A DNA stretch of 20,392 nucleotides from Pseudomonadota bacterium (GTDB lineage: Bacteria; Pseudomonadota; Gammaproteobacteria; Steroidobacterales; Steroidobacteraceae). Positions 7,135 to 15,912 of the stretch are shown here, piece by piece. Below the pieces are notes generated by a model, which saw nothing but the letters and a program-made list of their open reading frames with translations, was not told the origin of the DNA and made no database searches. The stretch lies in assembly GCA_003242275.1 (NCBI GenBank), contig QGUX01000020.1, positions 1 through 20,392 of the forward strand, read 5' to 3'. Numbering within the stretch: position 1 is the first letter of the stretch; the number at the start of each line of letters is the position of its first letter. A program made the translations under genes and the position numbers.

Positions 7135-7971
7135 TCAGCGTCCACCGCCGTCGGCCAGTTCGCGGCTGCGCGCCGCCGCGGCCCGCACGGCCTCGCGCAC
7201 CGTCTCGCCGAACTTCAGCTCATCGAAGCGGGCCAGCGCCGCGGCCGTGGTGCCGCCCTTCGAGGTCACCGCCGCGCGCATCGCGGCGATGTCGGGCGAG
7301 GATTCAGCGGCCACCATGCGCCCGGCGCCGGCCAGCGTCTGCGCCGCCAGGCGACGCGCGACGCCAGGGTCGAGGCCTTCGGCCGCCGCGGCCTCGGCCA
7401 TCAACTCCGCCAGGCGGAAGAAGTACGCCGGGCCGCTGCCGGAGAGGGCCGTCACGAGGTCCATCTGCTCCTCGTTCTCCACCCACACGGCCAGTCCGGT
7501 GGCGGCCAGCAGCTGCTCGGCCTGCGCCCGCTCGGTATCGCCGACTTCCGGCCCGGCATACAGGCCGGTGGCGCCGGCACCGATCAGCGCGGGACGGTTG
7601 GGCATGGCGCGCACCACCGGCACGCCTTCGCCCACCCACTTCGACAGCTCCGCGATGCGGATGCCCGCGGCCACCGAGATCACCAGCGGGCGCGAGAGCT
7701 GCAGTTCCGCCGCCAGTGGCCGCACCACCTCTTCCATGATCTGCGGCTTGACCGCCAGGACCACGATGCGGGCGCCGGCGACCGCGGCCCGGTTGTCGGC
7801 ACTGACATTGATCCCGTACTGCCGCGCCAGCGCAGCGCGCGTCGCGTCACTGGGCGCCGACACTGCGATGCGCTCCGGATCCGTGCCCCGGGCCAGGAGG
7901 CCCCCCAGCAGCGCGCGGGCCATGTTGCCGCCGCCAACGAATGCAATGCGCGTGGATTGAGGTGCTGTCAT
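7135..7971 (-). CDS. proC: Pyrroline-5-carboxylate reductase
   Basis: The 278-aa protein is a full-length ProC, which reduces 1-pyrroline-5-carboxylate to L-proline with NAD(P)H, the last step of proline synthesis. The Rossmann fold begins with FVGGGNMARAL (glycine motif at 13-18) and includes VLAVKPQ (about 71-77) and the conserved MPN (123-125). The C-terminal dimerisation/active-site domain has ALSGSGPAYFF (175-185) and TSKGGTTAAAL (236-246), both strongly conserved in P5C reductases. It lies nine bases after yggS and two before yggT, so the three genes are almost certainly one transcript. This order is conserved in many gammaproteobacteria. Confidence 0.98.
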   Translation of the reverse strand: MTAPQSTRIAFVGGGNMARALLGGLLARGTDPERIAVSAPSDATRAALARQYGINVSADNRAAVAGARIVVLAVKPQIMEEVVRPLAAELQLSRPLVISVAAGIRIAELSKWVGEGVPVVRAMPNRPALIGAGATGLYAGPEVGDTERAQAEQLLAATGLAVWVENEEQMDLVTALSGSGPAYFFRLAELMAEAAAAEGLDPGVARRLAAQTLAGAGRMVAAESSPDIAAMRAAVTSKGGTTAAALARFDELKFGETVREAVRAAAARSRELADGGGR

Positions 7972-7980
7972 GCGCGCATT

Positions 7981-8706
7981 CTACGGGGCGCGCGGACCGA
8001 AAAGCGCCGTGCCGATGCGGACGATGGTGGCGCCCTCGGCGATGGCCGCCTCCAGGTCGGCGCTCATTCCCATGGACAATGTATCCAGCGCGAATCCGGC
8101 CTCGCGCAGCATGTCGGCGTGGCCACGCAGGCGCGCGAAGGCCGCATGCTGTTCGGCTTCTGGCGCCTCGTAGGGCAGCATGCACATCAGGCCGCGCAGC
8201 GCGAGGCGCGGCAGCGCCGCCACGGCCCTGGCCAGTGACAGGAGCTCACCGGGTTCCACGCCGGCCTTGTTCGGGTCGTCGGCCACCCGCACCTGCAGGC
8301 ATACATTGAGCGGCCGCGCATGGAAGGGGCGCTGGGCCGAGAGCCGCTCGGCGATGCGCAGGCGGTCCACGCCGTGCACCCAGTCGAAGTGCTGCGCCAC
8401 GGGACGGGTCTTGTTTGCCTGCAGGCGGCCGATGAAGTGCCAGGTGATGCCGTTGCCGGCCACCGCCTCGATCTTGGGAATGGCCTCGGCCACGTAATTC
8501 TCGCCGAACTGGGTCAGGCCCAGCGCCAGCGCCGCGCGCAGGCGCGCGATGTCCTGCCCTTTCGTGACGGCGAGAAGCGTGACCGAGCGCACATCACGGC
8601 CGGCCGATCCGGCGGCGCGCCGCATGCGCTGCCGCACCGCCTCCAGGCGCTCGGCGAGGCCGTCTTCCGGGTTCACAGGGGCCGAATTCTGAGGAATGCG
8701 TATCAT
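7981..8706 (-). CDS. yggS: PLP homeostasis protein YggS/PROSC
   Basis: The 241-aa protein is a YggS-type single-domain TIM barrel with the PLP fold of alanine racemase. It binds pyridoxal phosphate and helps balance the vitamin B6 and amino-acid pools; no enzymatic activity is established for the family. The PLP lysine is Lys49 in LLAVTKGQ. Other family blocks are FGENYVAEA (67-75), WHFIGRLQANK (89-99), SMGMSADLEAAI (211-222) and VRIGTALFG (229-237). The start at 8706 lacks a clear Shine-Dalgarno; a GTG at 8676 is an alternative that would remove ten residues outside the conserved fold. It is the first gene of the yggS-proC-yggT row and is divergent from pilT. Confidence 0.95.
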   Translation of the reverse strand: MIRIPQNSAPVNPEDGLAERLEAVRQRMRRAAGSAGRDVRSVTLLAVTKGQDIARLRAALALGLTQFGENYVAEAIPKIEAVAGNGITWHFIGRLQANKTRPVAQHFDWVHGVDRLRIAERLSAQRPFHARPLNVCLQVRVADDPNKAGVEPGELLSLARAVAALPRLALRGLMCMLPYEAPEAEQHAAFARLRGHADMLREAGFALDTLSMGMSADLEAAIAEGATIVRIGTALFGPRAP

Positions 8707-8726
8707 CGGGAGGGTCGAGGCCGTGG

Positions 8727-8734
8727 ACTATACT
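8727..8734. promoter_or_regulatory. Overlapping -10 elements between yggS and pilT
   Basis: The 55-base gap between the divergent starts contains ACTATACT. On the plus strand it offers TATACT (8729-8734), about 27 bases ahead of the pilT ATG. On the minus strand it offers TATAGT (8727-8732), about 20 bases ahead of the yggS ATG. The -35 regions are poor on both strands. Overlapping -10 elements would make the two directions compete. Confidence 0.35.
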
Positions 8735-8761
8735 TCCGGAGTAACGTAATTCGGAGCTTAC

Positions 8762-9801
8762 ATGGCCCTGGATATTGCCCAGCTGCTGGCCTTTGCGGTC
8801 AAGAACAAGGCCTCCGACCTGCACCTTTCGGCCGGCGTTCCGCCGATGATCCGCGTCGACGGCGACATGAAGCGCGTCAACATGCCACCGCTCTCCCACA
8901 AGGAGGTGCACAGCATGGTGTACGACATCATGAACGACAAGCAGCGGAAGAATTACGAGGAGTTCTTCGAGACCGACTTCTCGTTCGAGATTCCCAAGCT
9001 GGCGCGATTCAGGGTCAACGCCTTCAACCAGAACCGGGGCGCGGGCGCGGTGTTCCGCATGATCCCGTCCACCATCGTCAGCCTCGACGACCTGGGCGCC
9101 CCGAAGATCTTCCGCGACCTGTGCATGCTGCCGCGTGGCATCGTGCTGGTGACCGGCCCGACGGGCTCGGGCAAGTCCACCACGCTGGCCGGCATGATCG
9201 ACTACATCAACGACAACCGGCCCGACCACATCCTCACCATCGAGGATCCGATCGAGTTCGTGCACGAGTCGAAGCGTTGCCTCGTCAACCAGCGTGAGGT
9301 GCACCGCGACACCCTGGGCTTCGCCGAGGCGCTGCGCTCGGCGCTGCGCGAGGACCCGGACGTCATCCTGGTGGGCGAGATGCGCGACCTGGAGACCATC
9401 CGCCTGGCGCTGACTGCCGCCGAGACCGGCCATCTGGTCTTCGGCACCCTGCACACCAGCTCGGCTGCCAAGACCATCGACCGCGTGGTCGACGTGTTCC
9501 CGGCGGCGGAGAAGGAAATGGTACGCTCGATGCTGTCGGAGTCGCTGCGCGCGGTGATCTCGCAGACGCTGCTGAAGAAGATCGGCGGCGGCCGCGTGGC
9601 GGCGCACGAGATCATGATCGGCACGCCGGCCATCAGGAACCTGATCCGCGAGGGCAAGATCGCCCAGATGTATTCCGCCATCCAGACCGGGCAGGCGCAG
9701 GGCATTCGACCCTCGACCAGTGCCTGGCGGATATGGTGGCCAAGGGCATCGTCAGCAAGGAAGAGGCGCGCTACAAGGCGCAGAACAAGGACGCGCTGTA
9801 G
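8762..9801 (+). CDS. pilT: Pilus retraction ATPase PilT, frameshifted near the 3' end
   Basis: PilT is the cytoplasmic hexameric ATPase that powers type IV pilus retraction. This protein keeps the N-terminal PAS-like domain (KASDLHLSAGVPPMIRVDG), Walker A GPTGSGKST (132-140), Walker B with catalytic Glu (VILVGEMRD, 201-209), the His box GTLHTSSAAKTIDR and the retraction motif PAIRNLIRE (289-297). After QTGQAQGI (residue 315) the frame is lost. Literally read, it continues as a basic, Arg/Ser-rich tail to a stop at 9839-9841. One base appears missing at 9704-9708: the -1 frame resumes at 9709 with TLDQCLADMVAKGIV and ends at the TAG 9799-9801. That gives ~346 aa, the normal PilT length. This is either a sequencing error or a true mutation. 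A Shine-Dalgarno (TCGGAG) precedes the ATG. Confidence 0.93.
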
Positions 9802-9847
9802 CCCGCGGCGCATGGCCGCGGAGCTCCTTCGCAAACGGTAGGCGACC

Positions 9848-10995
9848 ATGGAACGCGAACAAGCCATCAAGCTGATCCAGGACCTGCTGCGCAGGCTGGT
9901 CGAGCGCAAGGGTTCGGACCTCTTCATCACCGCGGGGTTCCCGCCCGCGGTGAAGATCGACGGCGAGATCCGGCCGCAGACCGAGCGCGCGCTGACCGCC
10001 GAGCAGGCGGCCACGCTGGTGCGGGCCATCATGAACGACCGCCAGACGCGCGAGTTCGACGCCACGCGCGAGTGCAACTTCGCCATCGCGCCGCCGGGCA
10101 TCGGCCGCTTCCGCGTCAGCGCCTTCATGCAGCAGGGGCAGGTGGGCTGCGTGATCCGCACCATCAACGCCACCATCCCCACCTTCGAGGAGCTGGACCT
10201 GCCGCCCATCCTCAAGGACGTGGTGATGTCCAAGCGCGGCCTGGTGCTGCTGGTCGGCGGCACCGGCTCGGGCAAGTCCACCACGCTGGCGGCGATGGTG
10301 GGCTACCGCAATGCCAACAGCCGGGGCCACATCATCACCATCGAGGACCCGGTCGAGTACATCCACCCGCACAAGGGCTGCGTGATCACGCACCGCGAGG
10401 TGGGCGTCGACACGGAGAGCTGGCACACGGCGCTGAAGAACACGCTGCGCCAGGCGCCGGATGTGATCCTGATCGGCGAGATCCGCGACCGCGAGACCAT
10501 GGAGTACGGCATCCAGTTCGCCGAGACCGGCCACCTGGTGTTGGCCACGCTGCACGCCAACAGCGCCAACCAGGCGCTGGACCGCATCATCAACTTCTTC
10601 CCCGAGGAGAAGCGCGAACAGCTCCTGATGGACCTGTCGCTGAACATCCGCGCGATGATCTCGCAGCGCCTGATCCCGCGCGAGGGTGGCGGCCGCATCG
10701 CCGCCACCGAGATCCTGCTGCACTCGCCGCTGATCCAGGACCTGATCTTCAAGGGCGAAGTGCACAAGATCAAGGAAGTGATGGCGCGCTCGAACCGCAT
10801 CGGCATGAAGACCTTCGACCAGTGCCTGTTCGAGCTGTACGAGGCGGGCTACATCTCGTACGACGAGGCCATCCGCAACGCCGACTCCAAGAACGAACTA
10901 CGCCTGCGCGTGAAGCTGGAGAGCAAGCGCGAGCTCAGGCAGACGGATGACGGCGGCCTGTCGCTGATGGAGGACGAGAACGAGGGGCACTCGCT

Positions 10996-10999
<4 letters not shown>
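9848..10999 (+). CDS. pilU: PilU, PilT-type retraction ATPase
   Basis: The 383-aa protein is a PilU, the accessory ATPase that assists PilT during twitching motility. It has KGSDLFITAGFPPAVKIDG at the N-terminus, Walker A GGTGSGKST (137-145), Walker B VILIGEIRD (206-214) and the His box ATLHANSANQALDR. PLIQDLI replaces the AIRNLI motif of PilT, as is usual for PilU. The C-terminal extension with NADSKNELRLRVKLE and a polar tail is PilU-like and absent from PilT. The ATG lies 46 bases after the corrected pilT stop and has GGTAGG ahead of it. Its TGA overlaps the GTG start of the following paralogue (GTGA), implying coupled translation. Confidence 0.95.
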
Positions 11000-12138
<1,139 letters not shown>

Positions 12139-12343
12139 GGGCGGATGCGACCGGCTCGTCCGGTTGAGGGGCGCCGCGATGCGAACCACCGGCGCCGGTC
12201 TCCAATTCAGGGGTCCGCTGCGGATGTCCGGCGGCGCCGTCCGGGCCAGCCGTGAGCTTTCTTCCCCGCCTTCCGGGACCCGGTGACGCCATGGCCATGG
12301 GGTCTCCGCTGCGCAGGATCGGCGACACGGTGATCCAGCCGAG
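12139..12343. other. Convergent intergenic region with short palindromes
   Basis: These 205 bases separate the third ATPase (+) from the PepSY gene (-), which converge here. I see no credible gene. A 5-bp hairpin (ACCGG/CCGGT, 12150-12164) lies just after the ATPase stop and a perfect 12-base palindrome, ACCGGCGCCGGT, at 12188-12199. Neither is followed by a T-run on either strand, so no intrinsic terminator can be supported. Confidence 0.5.
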
Positions 12344-13762
12344 TCATCTCCCCGTGAGGTCCCTGCGCACGCGCTGGATGGCCATCCAGCTGCCGGTGAT
12401 GCAGACGAGGGTGACGCCCGAGAGCAGCAGCAGCGTCACGATGTCCCAGGCGGGACGGCGGCCGAGGCCGGGCAGGTCGAGGCTGTGCAATCCGTCCACC
12501 AGCCAGCGGGACCGGCGGCGGGCGGTGTCCACCACGCGCACCGAGGCATCCTGCGGGTCGATGTAGAGGCGCGCATGTTCCGCGTCGTCCAGCACGGCGC
12601 GCCAGACCGGCACGGCCTGCTGTCCGGAGCCGCGGTGGTAGGCGTCCCCGGCCTCGAGCAGCTCCAGTGAATTGAGCGGCACGTCCAGCCTGGCGAGCGC
12701 GGTGCGCACCTCGGAGTCATCCAGCGGCCCGGGATGGCCATTGGCGTCGAGCAGCACATGCGAGCCATCGGCGCGCGCGGCGACGACATGCAGCCTGCCG
12801 CCGAAAGGCACGCCGCGCAGCTGCCGGTAGTCCCCGCCGTCGAGCACAGACGGCGCGATCTGCAGGAAGGCGCGCAGCTCCGCGGCGTCGGGCACACCGG
12901 CCAGCTGCGGCAGCACGCGGGCGGCGACCCGCCCACCTTCCAGCCATCCCCAGGGATTCATGGTCAGCAGGCCGCTGAACACCCAGGTCAGCGCCAGCAC
13001 GCCAAAGGCGAGGCCCGCGACGTGGTGCCAGTACCACCAGCCGCGGAAGGGCGAGCCCGGGCGACCGTCGCGGCCACGGCGCAGGCGGGCGATGCCCACG
13101 TACAGGCCGGTGGCGGCGAGGAAGGTGCCGGCGACCGAGGTCCAGATCACCACCTGCGTCCAGGCAGCGCCATGCCGGCGCAGCACCGTGGGATACAGCC
13201 AGTGGGGGATGGCGCCGAGCCACGACAGCACACGCTCGCGGCGGCGGGTTTCCTGGAACACCTCGCCGGTGCGGCCATTGATGTAAAGCTCGGTGCCGGC
13301 CGCGTCGTCCAGCGCGAAGTGATGGACGGGCGCGTTGGCGCGCGCGCTCTGGAGCGTCCACTGGTCGAGTTCGATCCGGCCCAGCCAGCGTGGGGTGCCC
13401 GACAGGCCGCGCCGGGCGGCGTGGCCCGCGGCGATGCGCGCCAGGTCTTCCTCCTGCAGGTCCCCGACCGGCAGGCCCGTGGCGAGGTCGATGGGTGCCG
13501 CGCCCGGCCGGCGCAGCACCAGCCGGTCCTCGCCCAGCATCTCGATGCGGAAGCTCCCGGACGGCGCGCCGTCGCCGAGGAAATCCGTCCGGCAACATTC
13601 CGCGAAACGCAGCGGCGCCAGCCCCGCCAGCCTTTCCGCCGGCGTCAGCTCCGGGTAGGGCTGGTACATCATCACGAAGCCCGACAGGCACCACAGTGCC
13701 ATCAGCACGCCCACCGCCACGGCCAGGTAGCGGTGGAGGAAGAGGATGATGCGCAGCGCCAT
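12344..13762 (-). CDS. PepSY-associated transmembrane protein, possible ferric-chelate reductase type
   Basis: The 472-aa protein starts with LHRYLAVAVGVLMALWCLSGFVMMY, the typical first membrane segment of PepSY_TM proteins. Further segments lie at about 203-225, 243-268 (WWYWHHVAGLAF) and 440-461, with two periplasmic PepSY-type regions between them. Histidines at the membrane edges (His10, 187, 246, 247, 426) could bind haem, as in FoxB. An unusual CysCys pair is at 56-57 (FAECCRTDF). Relatives such as FpvG and FoxB act on ferric siderophores at the inner membrane, and this gene lies 24 bases behind a TonB-dependent receptor, so a role in handling the imported ligand is likely. The ligand itself cannot be told. 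No signs of truncation. Confidence 0.85.
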   Translation of the reverse strand: MALRIILFLHRYLAVAVGVLMALWCLSGFVMMYQPYPELTPAERLAGLAPLRFAECCRTDFLGDGAPSGSFRIEMLGEDRLVLRRPGAAPIDLATGLPVGDLQEEDLARIAAGHAARRGLSGTPRWLGRIELDQWTLQSARANAPVHHFALDDAAGTELYINGRTGEVFQETRRRERVLSWLGAIPHWLYPTVLRRHGAAWTQVVIWTSVAGTFLAATGLYVGIARLRRGRDGRPGSPFRGWWYWHHVAGLAFGVLALTWVFSGLLTMNPWGWLEGGRVAARVLPQLAGVPDAAELRAFLQIAPSVLDGGDYRQLRGVPFGGRLHVVAARADGSHVLLDANGHPGPLDDSEVRTALARLDVPLNSLELLEAGDAYHRGSGQQAVPVWRAVLDDAEHARLYIDPQDASVRVVDTARRRSRWLVDGLHSLDLPGLGRRPAWDIVTLLLLSGVTLVCITGSWMAIQRVRRDLTGR

Positions 13763-13786
13763 GTGGCCGGGCGTATCCAGCCGGGA

Positions 13787-15748
13787 TCAGAACGAGTACG
13801 TGTAGCTGGCGTGCAGCGTGCGCGGCGTGCCGCGGTAGCCGTACACCAGCAACTCGCCGGGTTCGCCGCCGGCCAGCGCCGTCGAGCGATACCGCGTGGC
13901 GTACTCCCTGTCGAACAGGTTCTCGATGCGCAGGCCCAGGCGGTGGCGCCGGGTGGCGTCGGCGAACCAGTGCGCGCCCAGGTTGGCGACCACGTCATCG
14001 CCCCAGGCGACATCCCCCGCGCCGGTGGCCGAGTACGTGGAGCCCACGTACTTCAGCGCGAGGGTGGCGCCCCAGGGACTGGCATCGGAACCCAGCCGCA
14101 GGGCCAGCTTGCCGCTGTGCCGCGGGCGGTTGGGCAGCTGCCGGCCGGTGGCCGGGTCGCGTTCGCGGCTGAACATGTAGCTCGCCTCGAATTCCAGCAG
14201 GCCGCCCAGCTGGCCGCGCAGCAGCGCCTCGACGCCCGAGGCCTTCACCTTGCCGTCGGTGTTGACCCAGATGCCGGTGAAGCCCGGGGGCGGATCCGTT
14301 TCGTCGGCCTGGATCAGGTTGTCGATGCTGCGGCGCCAGCCGGTGAGCTGCCAGGCCAGTGGCCGCGCGGTGGCCAGCCGGCCGCCGAGGGCCACGTTGA
14401 TGTTGAAGCTTTCCTCGGGCTCGAGCGCCTGGTTGCCGAGGATGTAGTCGGGTTCCACCGCCAGCATCTGCTCGGCGTCGGGCAGGCGGAACGAGGTGCC
14501 CAGCGAGCCCTCGAGGTACACCAGGCCGGTGAGGTCGAAGCGGCCGGACAGCGTCCAGATGGTGGCTTTGCTGTCGCCGGTGTCGTTGTACCTCAAGCCG
14601 GCCGCGAGACCGGCCCGCGTGGAGAGATCCTCCGTGGTCCGGACCTGCCCGAAGACCGCATGCACCTTCTCGCCGCCCGGCGCGATCTGCAGGTAGTCGT
14701 CGCGGCCGGTGTACTTCTGGTACTCGTAGCCCACGTGGTACTCGAGTCCGCGGGTCAGGTTCAACCGCGCCGCGGCGCTCACGCCCTGGTCCCGGAAGCC
14801 CCAGAAGTCCGGCGCGGAAGCATCGCCCACGGGGTAGTAGTCGGTGTCCCAGTCGTGCAGGTAGCCCTTGAAGTACAGCTGCACCGGGCCGTCCGGCGAG
14901 TAGTCGAGGCGGGCGCTGAGGATGTCCTCGTCGCGTTCGTTGACGTCGGTGCTCGCCGGGGTCGCGAAATCCACCTTGCCCCCGGTGTGCACGCCGTGCA
15001 GCGAGAGCCGCAGGTCAGTGGTGAAATCGATGCCGTACTTGAGCCCCACGCTGGTGATGTCGTAGCGCCGGTCACGGGTGGTGGCGCCGGGCTGGAAGGC
15101 GGTGTAGGGGACGAAGCCGTCGGACTCGTCCTTCGACACCCAGCCCACGAGGCGGTGCCGGCCCAGCGCGCCGCGTCCCCAGGCATCGGCGTGCAGGCCG
15201 TCCCGGGAGTTTCCGCCCAGGGTGACCGCCCCGCCCGGCTGGTCCGAGAACGCGCGCGTCACGACGTTGACCACGCCGGCCACCGCCGCGGTGCCGTACA
15301 TCAGGCCGTGGCCGCCCTTCAGCACCTCCAGCCGCTCCACCATGCTGGCCGGCAGCGTGTCGGTGGGTGCGGTGGTGTGGTAGAGGCGGTTGTTCAAACG
15401 CACGCCGTCCATGGTCCACAGCACGTCGCCGCCGCGGGATCCCTGCAGCGACAGGTCGATGTAGCTGAAGGCGCCGGCCTGCGGTGCGACGAAGGCGCCG
15501 GGCACCAGCATCTCCAGCGCCTGCGGCAGGTCGACGTAGCCGCCGTCGCGGATCTGCTGACTGGTGACGAACTCCACGTCGTAGCCGTACTTCGACAGCT
15601 CCAGCGGCGTGGTCACCTCGAGGCTGCGTGCCGAGACGATGACCTCGCGCAGTTCCTCCTCGCCGGATGCCGAGGCTGCCAGGGCAGCGGCCGGCGGAAC
15701 CGACAGCGAAAGCACGACGATGCCCGCGAGGCGGGAAGGCTGGAGCAT
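13787..15748 (-). CDS. TonB-dependent outer membrane receptor
   Basis: The 653-aa protein has a signal peptide (cleavage near AALA-AS), then a TonB-box-like REVIVSA, then a plug domain. Plug blocks are LPQALEMLVPGAFV, VLWTMDGVRLNN, VERLEVLKGGHGLMYGTAAVAGVVNVVT. The remaining ~480 residues alternate as beta-strands of a 22-strand barrel, with the conserved LFDREYATRY near the end and a terminal Phe (YTYSF), as required for outer membrane assembly. It imports a chelated metal or other scarce nutrient using TonB energy. The receptor type (siderophore, haem, cobalamin) cannot be settled by eye. The size is close to BtuB/CirA-like receptors. GGGGGA lies four bases before the ATG and can pair with an upstream segment. 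It is the first gene of a two-gene unit with the PepSY protein. Confidence 0.95.
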   Translation of the reverse strand: MLQPSRLAGIVVLSLSVPPAAALAASASGEEELREVIVSARSLEVTTPLELSKYGYDVEFVTSQQIRDGGYVDLPQALEMLVPGAFVAPQAGAFSYIDLSLQGSRGGDVLWTMDGVRLNNRLYHTTAPTDTLPASMVERLEVLKGGHGLMYGTAAVAGVVNVVTRAFSDQPGGAVTLGGNSRDGLHADAWGRGALGRHRLVGWVSKDESDGFVPYTAFQPGATTRDRRYDITSVGLKYGIDFTTDLRLSLHGVHTGGKVDFATPASTDVNERDEDILSARLDYSPDGPVQLYFKGYLHDWDTDYYPVGDASAPDFWGFRDQGVSAAARLNLTRGLEYHVGYEYQKYTGRDDYLQIAPGGEKVHAVFGQVRTTEDLSTRAGLAAGLRYNDTGDSKATIWTLSGRFDLTGLVYLEGSLGTSFRLPDAEQMLAVEPDYILGNQALEPEESFNINVALGGRLATARPLAWQLTGWRRSIDNLIQADETDPPPGFTGIWVNTDGKVKASGVEALLRGQLGGLLEFEASYMFSRERDPATGRQLPNRPRHSGKLALRLGSDASPWGATLALKYVGSTYSATGAGDVAWGDDVVANLGAHWFADATRRHRLGLRIENLFDREYATRYRSTALAGGEPGELLVYGYRGTPRTLHASYTYSF

Positions 15749-15751
15749 GGA

Positions 15752-15785
15752 ATCCCCCGATCGAGTTCTCGTGAAGGCGGGGGAT
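15752..15785 (-). promoter_or_regulatory. Hairpin sequestering the receptor ribosome-binding site
   Basis: ATCCCCCG and CGGGGGAT (15752-15759 and 15778-15785) form a perfect 8-bp stem with an 18-base loop that has a small inner CGA/TCG pairing. In the receptor mRNA the 3' arm contains the entire Shine-Dalgarno (GGGGGA), ending three bases before the AUG. The ribosome would need this stem to open. Confidence 0.45.
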
Positions 15786-15818
15786 GTTGGGGCGCCGGGC
15801 GCGTGCGGCCAAGCAGGG

Positions 15819-15866
15819 AACGGTTGCCGGAACCGTTACCGCGGAGAAACACCGCGGAAATCCGCG
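15819..15866. repeat. Cluster of dyads in the receptor leader
   Basis: Three adjacent inverted repeats are present: AACGGTT-5-AACCGTT (15819-15837); CCGCGG-7-CCGCGG (15839-15857), part of a direct repeat ACCGCGGA; and CGCGGA-2-TCCGCG (15853-15866). The first also reads as near-direct repeats GGAACGGTTGCC / GGAACCGTTACC. They may be operator sites or RNA structure ahead of the receptor gene. No Fur box is recognisable. Confidence 0.4.
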
Positions 15867-15868
15867 CA

Positions 15869-15904
15869 TCGCGGCGGCCGCGCCGGTGGGTGCGACCGCC
15901 GCGA
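15869..15904 (-). repeat. Strong stem-loop after the outer-membrane efflux gene
   Basis: TCGCGGCGG and CCGCCGCGA form a perfect 9-bp GC-rich stem with an 18-base loop, beginning eight bases after the efflux gene stop on the minus strand. There is no T-run behind it, so it is not a textbook intrinsic terminator. It may protect the 3' end of the efflux mRNA or cause pausing. Confidence 0.4.
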
Positions 15905-15912
15905 CGAGGACT

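Noticed and set aside
9690..9841. Programmed frameshifting or a novel basic C-terminus in PilT
   Set aside because: There is no slippery heptamer or downstream pseudoknot signal that I can see, and the normal PilT ending is intact in the alternate frame. A missing base is the simpler explanation.
15749..15912. Cobalamin riboswitch ahead of the TonB-dependent receptor
   Set aside because: The leader is structured, but I could not find the conserved B12-box core on the receptor strand. A GGGAAC...GGTT resemblance lies on the opposite strand, where no gene follows.
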